Shown: in pieces, positions 1-5,697 of the stretch
Layout of the letters: each line of letters starts with the position of its first letter
Numbering within the stretch: the stretch's first letter is position 1
Source of the DNA: Promethearchaeota archaeon
Lineage (GTDB): Archaea > Asgardarchaeota > Lokiarchaeia > Sigynarchaeales > SOKP01
Assembly (NCBI GenBank): GCA_014730295.1
Contig: WJIN01000163.1
Coordinates: 1 to 13,496, forward strand
Length of the DNA: 13,496 nt
Direction: 5' to 3'
Notes under the pieces: generated by a model
What the model saw: the letters and a program-made list of their open reading frames with translations, nothing else
What the model was told of the DNA's origin: nothing
The model's database searches: none
Program-made: the position numbers and the translations under genes

Positions 1-135
1 AATGAAGAATTCTACACAATATCGATTTCAAAAAACGATAAAAATATCTCTTGGTCACTCTTTGGATTATTCATTGGATCTTTATCGATGATAAGCCTTA
101 TTATCTTTTTTCAAAAAAGAAGAGTCCTAAAATAA
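1..135 (+). CDS. C-terminal end of a membrane-anchored protein (partial)
   Basis: Frame 1 is open from the window edge to a TAA at 133-135 and gives 44 residues. The tail holds one hydrophobic stretch of about 19 residues (about 20-38, rich in L, F, I, G and S), followed at once by a basic end, QKRRVLK. A single C-terminal membrane helix followed by positive residues is typical of an extracytoplasmic protein anchored by its C-terminus with a short cytoplasmic tail. The rest of the gene lies outside the window, so its function cannot be read. A T-rich stretch follows directly and fits a terminator. The coding assignment rests on the coherent hydrophobic and basic pattern and the stop position, not on homology. 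Confidence 0.6.
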   Translation, partial: NEEFYTISISKNDKNISWSLFGLFIGSLSMISLIIFFQKRRVLK

Positions 136-138
136 TTC

Positions 139-160
139 TATTATTCCTTTTATTTTTTTA
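139..160 (+). terminator. T-rich archaeal-type terminator after the membrane protein
   Basis: Just after the TAA at 133-135 the plus strand has several short T-runs, ending in a run of seven T at 153-159. Archaeal RNA polymerase commonly stops at such runs without a hairpin. Assigned by position and composition only. Confidence 0.4.
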
Positions 161-260
161 TAATTGTTAAGCATATCAATTCAAATTCTTAGTTTTCCTT
201 TATTTGCAAGGAATTATTCTACAGATTTGATTATATACTATATTTCGATAATTCAATAGG

Positions 261-304
261 AAAATAAAAAAGAAAGAAAAAATAGAATATCCGCAATGTG
301 GATA
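261..304 (-). terminator. Hairpin plus T-run terminator for the 63-residue gene
   Basis: Arms at 288-294 and 298-304 (TATCCGC and GTGGATA) can pair with a three-base loop. On the minus strand the hairpin is followed by a T-rich tract (complement of 261-287). It starts 8 bases beyond the stop of the minus-strand gene at 312. It resembles an intrinsic terminator. One pair is G-T on the plus strand and a mismatch on the minus strand, so the hairpin is weaker in the relevant transcript. Confidence 0.45.
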
Positions 305-311
305 CCAATCT

Positions 312-503
312 TTATTTGACTAATTTTTTAAAGCAATCTTCGCACAAGAATATCATGCGGGCTTTATTCATATCCCACGCCATATATCCCGATAAATTTG
401 GCTTTTCACAGCCCCAGCATAGCTTTGACACTTCTGTATCGGTTCTCCACGTATTTTCCTTATCGAAATGATCCTCCTTAATAATTTCCGTATAACTCGA
501 CAA
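312..503 (-). CDS. Small CWGC zinc-knuckle protein (63 aa), function unknown
   Basis: This 63-residue protein has two cysteine knuckles, C29-W-G-C32 and C54-E-D-C57, separated by 21 residues. That is a classic four-cysteine zinc ribbon or treble-clef arrangement. The N-terminal third is charged and probably flexible. The start codon is TTG (501-503). It is chosen because a ribosome binding site, GGTGGG, lies 8 bases upstream (complement of 511-516) and no ATG is available nearby. A TATA-like box at 583-590 and a near-perfect palindrome at 542-566 lie upstream. The CWGC motif recurs in the 80-residue protein at 4417-4659, although the second half differs. No family is recognised. Zinc binding is inferred from the cysteine pattern; a nucleic-acid or protein adaptor role would be a guess. 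Confidence 0.65.
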   Translation of the reverse strand: MSSYTEIIKEDHFDKENTWRTDTEVSKLCWGCEKPNLSGYMAWDMNKARMIFLCEDCFKKLVK

Positions 504-541
504 TTTTTTTTCCCACCATTTTGCAAGTAGTTTTATGAATA

Positions 542-566
542 CTTATTTGAATAGATATTCAATAAG
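542..566. promoter_or_regulatory. Near-perfect 25-bp palindrome, candidate operator
   Basis: The left arm CTTATTTGAATA (542-553) and right arm TATTCAATAAG (556-566) form an 11-bp inverted repeat with one bulged T and a two-base centre. It sits about 20-45 bases downstream of the TATA-like box at 583-590 on the minus strand, where transcription of the 63-residue gene should begin. That position suits a repressor operator. It could also be a hairpin in the pncB 3' region. Confidence 0.4.
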
Positions 567-582
567 AACATATGTTTAAAAA

Positions 583-590
583 TATATAAA
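583..590 (-). promoter_or_regulatory. TATA-like box for the 63-residue zinc-knuckle gene
   Basis: The minus strand reads TTTATATA here, the archaeal TATA consensus. Initiation about 26 bases downstream would give a leader of roughly 55 bases before the TTG start at 503. Confidence 0.4.
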
Positions 591-716
591 TTTTCACACT
601 TGGGTTTTTAATAGATTTTAAAGACTATTTTCAACGAGATTTAAGGATCTTCAAAAATTATGTGAAAATCACTCTTACTTTATAGGTTCATATATAAGAA
701 GCTTTGACATTAGATT

Positions 717-833
717 ATTGGATAGTTCTATGAAAAAACCCATAAAGGTAATTATTTCCTTCCTTCTCTGCTTAAAAAGCTAAAAAGAGGTTATTCATAC
801 TTCGAGATAAGCCTATCCATAAGACTATCCAAT
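717..833. repeat. 16-bp inverted repeat spanning the pncB 3' end
   Basis: ATTGGATAGTTCTATG at 717-732 is the reverse complement of 818-833 apart from two adjacent swapped bases, giving 14 of 16 matches. The right arm lies inside the last codons of pncB and the left arm about 60 bases beyond its stop. In the pncB transcript the arms could form a long stem closing an 85-base loop. No other copy was seen in the window. Confidence 0.5.
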
Positions 834-2164
834 TTTTCAGAAATATGGACCTTTTGGACTTTAATTTGTTTTAGTTGCCTATATTTTTCGGGTAGTTTTT
901 CGATGTTCTCTCTACAATATTTTTTGATTTCATCCAAACTTGGCAAATCATATATTAGCTTTCCATTTTTCATAATAGGCACGAGAAGAGGGTAAGCGTT
1001 TTCCGGAGGCTCCTCATCTTCTAGCATCAATAAATCTTCTTTAAATTTTCCATTCTGATCAAATCTACGATAAAGCTGTTTTCTGCCCGGATAAGTCTTC
1101 TTCCCTTCACTTATTTTAATTTTCGGCTCTCCATTATGCTCCATCAGCTTATAAACTGCGCTCAATTTCGGATCATCACTCGATGTGACTAATTCCGTAC
1201 CGACTCCGAACGCATCTGCGGGAGCCCCCTTATCTAAAATTTCCTTAATTTTATATTCATCGAGATTCGAACTTAACACGATTTGAACCTCATCGCAACC
1301 ATTATCGTCCAAAATCTTTCTCACTCGCTTTGTCTCTTTTGTCAGATCTCCGGAATCAATTCTTACTCCGAGGATATTATTTCCAAATTTGGTAGATTTT
1401 AAGGTTCCTTCAGCAATATCATAGGTATCAATTAAATTGATCGTATTCTCACCGTAATACTTATAAAAAATTTCGAAGCTTTCCATCTCTCCGAATTTTT
1501 CTATGAAACTGTGTGCCATCGTACCTGAAGCTTCAATTCCCAACTCCAAATCGGAAACTACATTACTAGTCCCGTCAAACCCACCAATATAGCTTGCTCT
1601 GGCAGCATAGATTCCCGCTTGTGGGCTATGAGCTCTACGTGTCCCAAATTCCAATACTAATTTATCTTGCGCTGCTTTCCGAATTCGTGCCGCTTTTGAT
1701 GCCACAATTATCTGATAATTTACTACGCTAAGGATATATGTTTCTAAGAGTTGAGCATGAAAAGTTGGTCCCGTTACCCTCACGAGCGGCTCGTTAGGAA
1801 AAAATACTGTACCTTCGGGCATTGACCATACATCTAAGTTAAATTTGAAGTTGGGAAGATAGTCCTCAAAGAAGCTCTCATTGATGTTTTTTAGCATCTG
1901 CCGACCTTTTAGATACTCAATAACCCTCGGGGTAACACGCGCGTTTTGGATGTAATGAATGACTTGTTCTAAACCCGCGAAAATCATAAAATTGCGGTTA
2001 TCGGGCAGTTTTCGCACGAAAAGTTCAAAAGTAGAAATATCATCTTCCTCAGCAATACCATTCTCTAAGTTATATTGATAATACGCCGCGCACATCGAGA
2101 TTTGGTAAAAATCAGTCGATAAAAACATATTATCTTCATTTATAAAGCAACTATTTGGTTCCAT
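791..2164 (-). CDS. pncB: Nicotinate phosphoribosyltransferase
   Basis: This enzyme joins nicotinate and PRPP to make nicotinate mononucleotide in the cytoplasm, with ATP hydrolysis, the first step of the Preiss-Handler route to NAD. The 457 residues match the family in length and motif order: N-terminal STDFYQISMCAAYY (16-29), FELFVRKLPDNRNF with FAGLE (46-66), PEGTVFFPNEPLVRVTGP (116-133), FGTRRAHS (173-180), GTMAHSF (214-220), GVRIDSGDL (266-274), and FGVGTELVTS (319-328). H218 in GTMAH aligns with the histidine that is phosphorylated during turnover in bacterial PncB. The basic R176 and R177 are the usual substrate-contacting pair. The ATG start at 2162-2164 has a good ribosome binding site (TAGGAGAG). 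It lies 99 bases downstream of the SAP/SWIM gene on the same strand, far enough for its own promoter. Nicotinamide phosphoribosyltransferase is less likely, because the GTRRAH and GTMAH pair is typical of the nicotinate enzyme. Confidence 0.93.
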   Translation of the reverse strand: MEPNSCFINEDNMFLSTDFYQISMCAAYYQYNLENGIAEEDDISTFELFVRKLPDNRNFMIFAGLEQVIHYIQNARVTPRVIEYLKGRQMLKNINESFFEDYLPNFKFNLDVWSMPEGTVFFPNEPLVRVTGPTFHAQLLETYILSVVNYQIIVASKAARIRKAAQDKLVLEFGTRRAHSPQAGIYAARASYIGGFDGTSNVVSDLELGIEASGTMAHSFIEKFGEMESFEIFYKYYGENTINLIDTYDIAEGTLKSTKFGNNILGVRIDSGDLTKETKRVRKILDDNGCDEVQIVLSSNLDEYKIKEILDKGAPADAFGVGTELVTSSDDPKLSAVYKLMEHNGEPKIKISEGKKTYPGRKQLYRRFDQNGKFKEDLLMLEDEEPPENAYPLLVPIMKNGKLIYDLPSLDEIKKYCRENIEKLPEKYRQLKQIKVQKVHISEKLDSLMDRLISKYE

Positions 2165-2263
2165 ACAGCTCTCCTAACGAAATTGATACGAATATATATT
2201 GGTTTAGGTATTTTATTCTATGGTAAGAAAAATTTAAAAGATTATGCTTTTTATGTTATTTAC

Positions 2264-3430
2264 TTACAGCTTTTTGATTTTGGTGGCACGCTTGAGAATA
2301 AACATCTTAAGGAAATTATCTTTATTTACTGTGCCATTAAGGGTTATTTTATCTCCCACTGAAGGTTGTAACTTATCGTAGGCATTATCACTAATCCTCA
2401 CGAATAGTTTATCAAGCTCATCAAGCTTACTCTCGTCATAATCACTTTTTTTCTTTAACTGTGGTCCAAATTTCACATTTTTAAGTTGTAAAATATAATA
2501 AGTTGTCGTAATATCTTGAAATTCGGACACTTTCTCTTCTATCTCTACGATCTCTCCTTCATATACAGTAATTCGTGAATCCAAATGCTCCATTATCTTC
2601 GCAGAATCCGTACTCTTGTCAACAAGAATAAGATCCTTTTCCTCTTTTTGTTGTGTCTGAGGAGACGCTTTAATCTGAATTGATTTGATTTTAGTTTCAA
2701 AATTTTCGGGAAGGCGTGTTAATTTCCAATCCGAAAGGTCAAAATATCCTTCCTTAAGAGAGAAAATAAATCCAACCCAAAAATGGTTACAAAATCCCAT
2801 ATTAGCCCCCGTTCTACAATCACAGGCACGATCTGGATTAGAAATATTATCTTTCGTAATAGAAAGAAACGACACGGTTTCCCAATTGAATCCCTTAAAA
2901 GTGATCTCGATTTCATTTAAATCTGGATTTACAATTGTGATATCTGATATGGTTTCGCGTTCCTTTCCTTGAATCTTGCCAATAGCGGTTTCAATTTCAT
3001 TACCAATGATTTCTAATTCCCGCTCGTGAAGGAATCTATAATATTCCTCTTCTGCGAGCGAGTCAAGAATAAAATCAATTAAATCCACTTTTTTCAATCC
3101 TGAATACCCGGACAACTGAAAATCACGACAGACTTGCTTCAGTTCCTTTACACTTAATGAGTGTAAGAGATAATTAAGATACTTTCGCGTCTCGACTTCC
3201 CGCCCTGTCTTTACAATAGGTTTTATCTCTTTAATACTTTCAACCTCCCCATCAATCAATCCTTTTTGAGTAAGAATATCTTGAATATTTTTTTCCGTTA
3301 AAGTGCGTGCGATCAGAGAAATAAGCTCCGCTTTCTTAAGACCGGAATACCCACTGATATCATAGGTTCTACATATATCCTTTAATTCCTTCACACGGAG
3401 GTTGCTCAATAATTTGATCATATAAGACAT
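2264..3430 (-). CDS. SAP/Rho_N-like x2, SWIM zinc finger and OB-like domain protein
   Basis: This 388-residue protein is built from nucleic-acid-binding modules. Two helical repeats, about residues 10-43 and 91-124, share VKELK, SGYSGLKK and a following D/E-LI; they resemble SAP or Rho N-terminal-like motifs that bind DNA or RNA. A SWIM zinc finger follows, with ligands C203, C205, C214 and H216 (CxC, eight residues, CxH). Residues about 245-280 are a charged linker. About 285-388 look like a beta-rich OB-type domain ending in VGDKITLNGTVNKDNFLKMFIL and a basic tail. ATG 3428-3430 is used; M4 (3419-3421) is an alternative, and neither has a clear Shine-Dalgarno sequence, so the transcript may be leaderless. 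A role in DNA repair, chromatin or RNA handling is inference from the domains. I do not recognise a named family with this architecture. Confidence 0.85.
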   Translation of the reverse strand: MSYMIKLLSNLRVKELKDICRTYDISGYSGLKKAELISLIARTLTEKNIQDILTQKGLIDGEVESIKEIKPIVKTGREVETRKYLNYLLHSLSVKELKQVCRDFQLSGYSGLKKVDLIDFILDSLAEEEYYRFLHERELEIIGNEIETAIGKIQGKERETISDITIVNPDLNEIEITFKGFNWETVSFLSITKDNISNPDRACDCRTGANMGFCNHFWVGFIFSLKEGYFDLSDWKLTRLPENFETKIKSIQIKASPQTQQKEEKDLILVDKSTDSAKIMEHLDSRITVYEGEIVEIEEKVSEFQDITTTYYILQLKNVKFGPQLKKKSDYDESKLDELDKLFVRISDNAYDKLQPSVGDKITLNGTVNKDNFLKMFILKRATKIKKL

Positions 3431-3595
3431 AGGATTTCATACCGATTTTTTTCTGCTACTTTATTTATTTTAATCTAGATATTATTTTATATTTTCATAT
3501 CTTCTTAAAGACTTATGCCTACCCATCTTAATTATTAATTAGAGCAACTTTTTGACTTCTTGAGTAGTGTTTTATGTTTTTAGTATAAATTATCG

Positions 3596-3609
3596 ATAGT
3601 GATCACTAT
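3596..3609. promoter_or_regulatory. Perfect 14-bp palindrome ATAGTGATCACTAT, candidate operator
   Basis: The sequence is its own reverse complement. Further half-sites of the same type occur nearby: TAGTG at 3565-3569 and CACTA at 3615-3619. Clustered half-sites around one palindrome in a divergent intergenic region suggest a dimeric regulator, but no regulator gene is adjacent. Confidence 0.4.
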
Positions 3610-3642
3610 ATATGCACTATACTGTAAAAATCATAGGTGTTT

Positions 3643-3662
3643 AATATATAGATGTATATATT
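3643..3662. repeat. 8-bp inverted repeat around GATG
   Basis: AATATATA (3643-3650) and TATATATT (3655-3662) are exact reverse complements around GATG. In such AT-rich DNA this may be chance, or a TATA-like element readable on both strands. Confidence 0.3.
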
Positions 3663-3699
3663 CAGACAAGAACGATCAAAATATTAGTCATCTTAAAAC

Positions 3700-3709
3700 A
3701 TTTAAATAT
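3700..3709 (+). promoter_or_regulatory. TATA-like box for the 70-residue repeat protein
   Basis: ATTTAAATAT matches the archaeal TATA pattern. Initiation near 3731 would leave a leader of roughly 60 bases that includes the GGTGG ribosome binding site at 3773-3777. Confidence 0.35.
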
Positions 3710-3725
3710 CCAAAATGGTTTTTTG

Positions 3726-3757
3726 TTAAAAGAGAGTTTAATCAAATACTCTTTTAA
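3726..3757 (+). promoter_or_regulatory. 9-bp inverted repeat at the predicted start of transcription
   Basis: TTAAAAGAG (3726-3734) and CTCTTTTAA (3749-3757) are exact reverse complements separated by 14 bases. They lie between the TATA-like box and the ribosome binding site of the 70-residue gene. This could be an operator or a leader hairpin. Confidence 0.35.
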
Positions 3758-3789
3758 ATAAATGTCAAAAAAGGTGGAAAAACCGAAAA

Positions 3790-4002
3790 ATGTCTAAAAG
3801 TGAATTAGAATTCCTTTCTCAATTTGGGCTTATCAAATTTGGAGAGGAAAATAATCTATGTACAATGGATTATGAGCATTCCTTAGATCAATTTTTTAAA
3901 GAAGAGAAACATCTCCATGGGAAATATCATTTTGCGGAAATTGATAATAAAGATGTAGATGAGTTTGAACATTCATTTGAAAATTATTTCTCTATGGAAT
4001 GA
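3790..4002 (+). CDS. Two-repeat small acidic protein (70 aa), paralogue of the next gene
   Basis: This small acidic protein has two copies of one motif. Copy A is residues 12-36 (FG, then E19, N22, D27-Y28, S31-L32, Q34, F36). Copy B is 43-67 (G44, A49-E50-I51-D52-N53, E58-F59, S62-F63, Y66-F67). The shared pattern is roughly F-G-x4-(G/A)-E-I-D-N-x4-E-(F/Y)-x2-S-(F/L)-x2-(Y/F/H)-F. The first half of each unit looks extended and the second half looks like an amphipathic helix. The neighbour at 4169-4405 has the same two motifs, with copy A in exactly the same residue register. ATG 3790 is used because no in-frame start exists upstream; GGTGG lies 12 bases before it, a long spacing. There is no signal peptide or membrane segment. 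The family is not recognised and the function is unknown. Confidence 0.75.
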   Translation: MSKSELEFLSQFGLIKFGEENNLCTMDYEHSLDQFFKEEKHLHGKYHFAEIDNKDVDEFEHSFENYFSME

Positions 4003-4070
4003 GTTTTCTTAATTAATATTTTAAAAAACTTTTTACCTATTGTTTTTCATTTTTAAATCTAATTCTTGTA

Positions 4071-4080
4071 TTTTTTTTTA
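4071..4080 (+). terminator. T-run terminator between the two repeat-protein genes
   Basis: A run of nine T at 4071-4079, preceded by shorter T-runs from 4030 on, lies between the two small plus-strand genes. It suggests that each is transcribed separately despite their relatedness. Confidence 0.5.
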
Positions 4081-4168
4081 AGCTATGCCTAGAATCTTTT
4101 TAATGGTCAATTCTCACTATGTGTATAACTAATTATAATCCAATACAAAAAAAGGTGTAAATTTATAT

Positions 4169-4405
4169 ATGACTATATCTAATATTGGCTATATCCAAGA
4201 TTTTGGAAAGAATCTGGGAGCTGAAATCGATAATTATTGCATAGAAGAATATAGTGAATCTCTGGAACAGCATTTTAGAGGTCTTGGAATATATTTTACG
4301 GATATTTTAGAACATTTCGGTGAGATTCGAGGGGGAGAGATTCAGAATCATTCTCTTAACGAATTTGGAAATGCGTTCTCAGACTATTTTGGATGGAATA
4401 AATAA
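4169..4405 (+). CDS. Two-repeat small acidic protein (78 aa), paralogue of the previous gene
   Basis: This protein carries the same duplicated motif as the 70-residue protein upstream. Copy A (12-36) holds F12-G13, G17-A18-E19-I20-D21-N22, C24, E27-Y28, S31-L32, Q34 and F36. Copy B (50-74) holds F50-G51, G55-G56-E57-I58, N60, E65-F66, F70 and Y73-F74. Copies A and B match at 8 of 25 positions with no gap, and most other positions are conservative. The linker between copies is seven residues longer than in the neighbour. ATG 4169 is preceded by AAAGGTG with about 11 bases between. The gene ends 11 bases before the convergent stop at 4417. The two genes clearly arose by duplication and the unit itself by an earlier internal duplication. 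Function unknown. Confidence 0.77.
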   Translation: MTISNIGYIQDFGKNLGAEIDNYCIEEYSESLEQHFRGLGIYFTDILEHFGEIRGGEIQNHSLNEFGNAFSDYFGWNK

Positions 4406-4416
4406 ATCCTATTTTT

Positions 4417-4659
4417 CTATTCATTTTTTTCCAAAGTATCAAAAACTTTATTTACCAATTGACATCCACGATGTGTTTCGGGATCCCCATAAATACAACT
4501 TCCACGGTCATCAAAATCGGAAAATTTCATACAACCCCAACACTGCATTTTGGAGAATGAAATGCGTTTCTTTTGATTTCGCTCGCGGATTTCTTGACAG
4601 ATGCGAATTGCGATCTCCTCAGGTATGGGTTCAGGAGCATTATTTTCTTTCATGGTCAT
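4417..4659 (-). CDS. Small CWGC cysteine-rich protein (80 aa), function unknown
   Basis: This 80-residue protein has a charged helical N-terminal half (about 13-33) and then C40-W-G-C43, C55 and C66 in RGCQLVN. Four cysteines in that spacing could hold zinc or an iron-sulfur cluster; C21 is a fifth. The CWGC start of the motif is shared with the 63-residue protein at 312-503, while the second half differs, so the two may be distant relatives. The first ATG (4657-4659) is listed; a second ATG two codons later is equally possible. Neither has a clear ribosome binding site, and a TATA-like box about 45 bases upstream (4699-4708) fits a short leader. The stop is a TAG. No family is recognised and no enzymatic role is suggested. 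Confidence 0.65.
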   Translation of the reverse strand: MTMKENNAPEPIPEEIAIRICQEIRERNQKKRISFSKMQCWGCMKFSDFDDRGSCIYGDPETHRGCQLVNKVFDTLEKNE

Positions 4660-4695
4660 AATAAAATTACTTTCAGTTTGAAATAAGCTACTACT

Positions 4696-4734
4696 ATTAT
4701 TATATAAAAAATCAGAAAAGGATTATTATATAAA
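4696..4734. repeat. Exact 13-bp direct repeat, period 26
   Basis: ATTATTATATAAA occurs at 4696-4708 and again at 4722-4734. Each copy contains a TATA-like core readable on either strand. The copy nearer the 80-residue gene is at a suitable distance to be its promoter. Confidence 0.45.
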
Positions 4735-4795
4735 TTATATAGTCCGATTCTTGAACTAATATAAGGAACGCTTATAACATAAAAGTAAAATATTA

Positions 4796-4816
4796 TGGGA
4801 TGTAGTACATTACCCA
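4796..4816. promoter_or_regulatory. Bulged inverted repeat, candidate operator or hairpin
   Basis: TGGGATGTA (4796-4804) faces TACAT-TA-CCCA (4806-4816) around a single G, giving nine pairs with a two-base bulge. The central ATGTAGTACAT is an exact odd palindrome. It lies 170 bases upstream of the 153-residue gene. Confidence 0.3.
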
Positions 4817-4939
4817 AAAATAAACTTTTATGAGAATTTTTGAAGAACTACCCACGATATTATTTATTGCCTAAAAGATATAAATTTATATTGTTGGATT
4901 CGTGTTATCTATACAGTAAGCGTAAAATCACAAACTTTA

Positions 4940-4948
4940 ACATATATA
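4940..4948 (+). promoter_or_regulatory. TATA-like box for the 153-residue gene
   Basis: ACATATATA lies about 40 bases before the ATG at 4987. Initiation some 26 bases downstream would leave a leader of about 16 bases, consistent with the absence of a Shine-Dalgarno sequence. An inverted copy (TATATGT, 4960-4966) follows. Confidence 0.35.
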
Positions 4949-4986
4949 CAAAATTTTTCTATATGTATTACCACAATTAAAAGAAA

Positions 4987-5448
4987 ATGACAAATGAAAA
5001 CGCAATTTGGGCGGTACAATTAGATTGGCTTAATATTCTTGAAAAATTAGGCCTCAGTTCGATTGATAAGATTCCCGAATACAAGAGAACTCGAGCTATT
5101 CGAAATATCGGCAAAACATTCAGTACCGAAGAGTTGTTAGAGCTCAGTCCAGAAGAATTAGATGAACTTGTCGCAAACGAGTTGAAAGATCTTATGAAAA
5201 AAGAACTGAGTATCAGAGATAAGAAACAGAAAGAGATGGCGGAGAAATTTAAGAATAATATTATCCCAATGAAGCAAGGAGGTATCATCAAGATTAACCC
5301 AAAAGATCTTAAGGACCTTGATTTAGATGGTAATCCGGAAGACATCATCAAATATTTCTATAAAAAGTTCTTTGGTGGAAAAGGTGGAGATGATAATGAT
5401 GATGATACCGATAATGTGAGTGAAGATAAAACGGGATATTATATCTAA
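4987..5448 (+). CDS. Helical protein with acidic C-terminal tail (153 aa), unknown function
   Basis: The protein is 153 residues, highly charged and predicted mainly helical. Residues about 46-90 (TEELLELSPEELDELV onward) look like helices or a coiled coil rich in E, L and K. Residues about 91-125 contain a possible small fold with IIKINPKDLKDLDLDG. Then comes IIKYFYKKFFGG, a glycine-rich hinge, and a strongly acidic tail (135-147). The last residues are GYYI. No signal peptide, membrane helix or cysteine motif is present. ATG 4987 is the first start in frame and lacks a ribosome binding site; a TATA-like box 40 bases upstream suits a short leader. The opposite strand is also open for 124 codons, but composition and the aqueous, charged protein favour this strand. 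It is convergent with cdhC. I do not recognise the family. Confidence 0.75.
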   Translation: MTNENAIWAVQLDWLNILEKLGLSSIDKIPEYKRTRAIRNIGKTFSTEELLELSPEELDELVANELKDLMKKELSIRDKKQKEMAEKFKNNIIPMKQGGIIKINPKDLKDLDLDGNPEDIIKYFYKKFFGGKGGDDNDDDTDNVSEDKTGYYI

Positions 5449-5475
5449 TTTTTATCTCTATTTCTTACTTTATTA
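5449..5475 (+). terminator. T-rich terminator after the 153-residue gene
   Basis: Several T-runs follow the TAA directly on the plus strand. A 6-bp inverted repeat (TAATCG 5555-5560 and CGATTA 5565-5570) lies further on in the same convergent intergenic region. Confidence 0.35.
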
Positions 5476-5663
5476 TAACATAATTGATTTATTATTATTC
5501 TAAGTCCATTTTCCGTCTTGAAGAGGGAATTGGTAACTATAGCAGACTCGCAATAATCGATCGCGATTAATTACTCTACCATACCTTATTTAATTATAAA
5601 CGCTAATTGGCTTACTCGTTTTCTCATTGAGGAAAATTAATACACTCTATTTGAAAAACTGAT

Positions 5664-5691
5664 AAAAAATGGAAAAATAAAAATAAAAAAA
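5664..5691 (-). terminator. T-run terminator for the cdhB-cdhC operon
   Basis: The plus strand is A-rich here with runs of five to seven A, so the cdhC transcript ends in U-runs just past its stop at 5698. This is the standard archaeal termination signal and suggests that no further cdh gene is co-transcribed downstream. Confidence 0.5.
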
Positions 5692-5697
5692 GTTAGG

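Larger units (their letters stand above)
3431..3789. other. Divergent intergenic region rich in palindromes
   Basis: These 359 bases separate the leftward SAP/SWIM gene from the rightward repeat-protein gene. I see no gene beyond an 11-codon frame at 3762-3797. The region holds the 14-bp palindrome at 3596-3609, an 8-bp inverted repeat at 3643-3662, a TATA-like box at 3700-3709 and a 9-bp inverted repeat at 3726-3757. It is very AT-rich and presumably carries promoters for both neighbours. Confidence 0.6.
4660..4986. other. Divergent intergenic region with duplicated TATA-like elements
   Basis: The 327 bases between the leftward 80-residue gene and the rightward 153-residue gene contain no convincing gene. 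They hold a duplicated 13-bp TATA-like element (4696-4734), a 9-bp inverted repeat with a two-base bulge (4796-4816), and a TATA-like box at 4940-4948 for the rightward gene. Confidence 0.55.

Noticed and set aside
4320..4661. 113-codon plus-strand frame overlapping the repeat-protein gene and the CWGC gene
   Set aside because: It overlaps two better-supported genes, one in another frame and one antisense, and shows no coherent protein features.
4977..5351. 124-codon frame opposite the 153-residue gene
   Set aside because: The translation is a Ser/Phe/Leu-rich mirror of acidic and lysine codons on the other strand, a common antisense artefact, and it lacks a plausible ribosome binding site.
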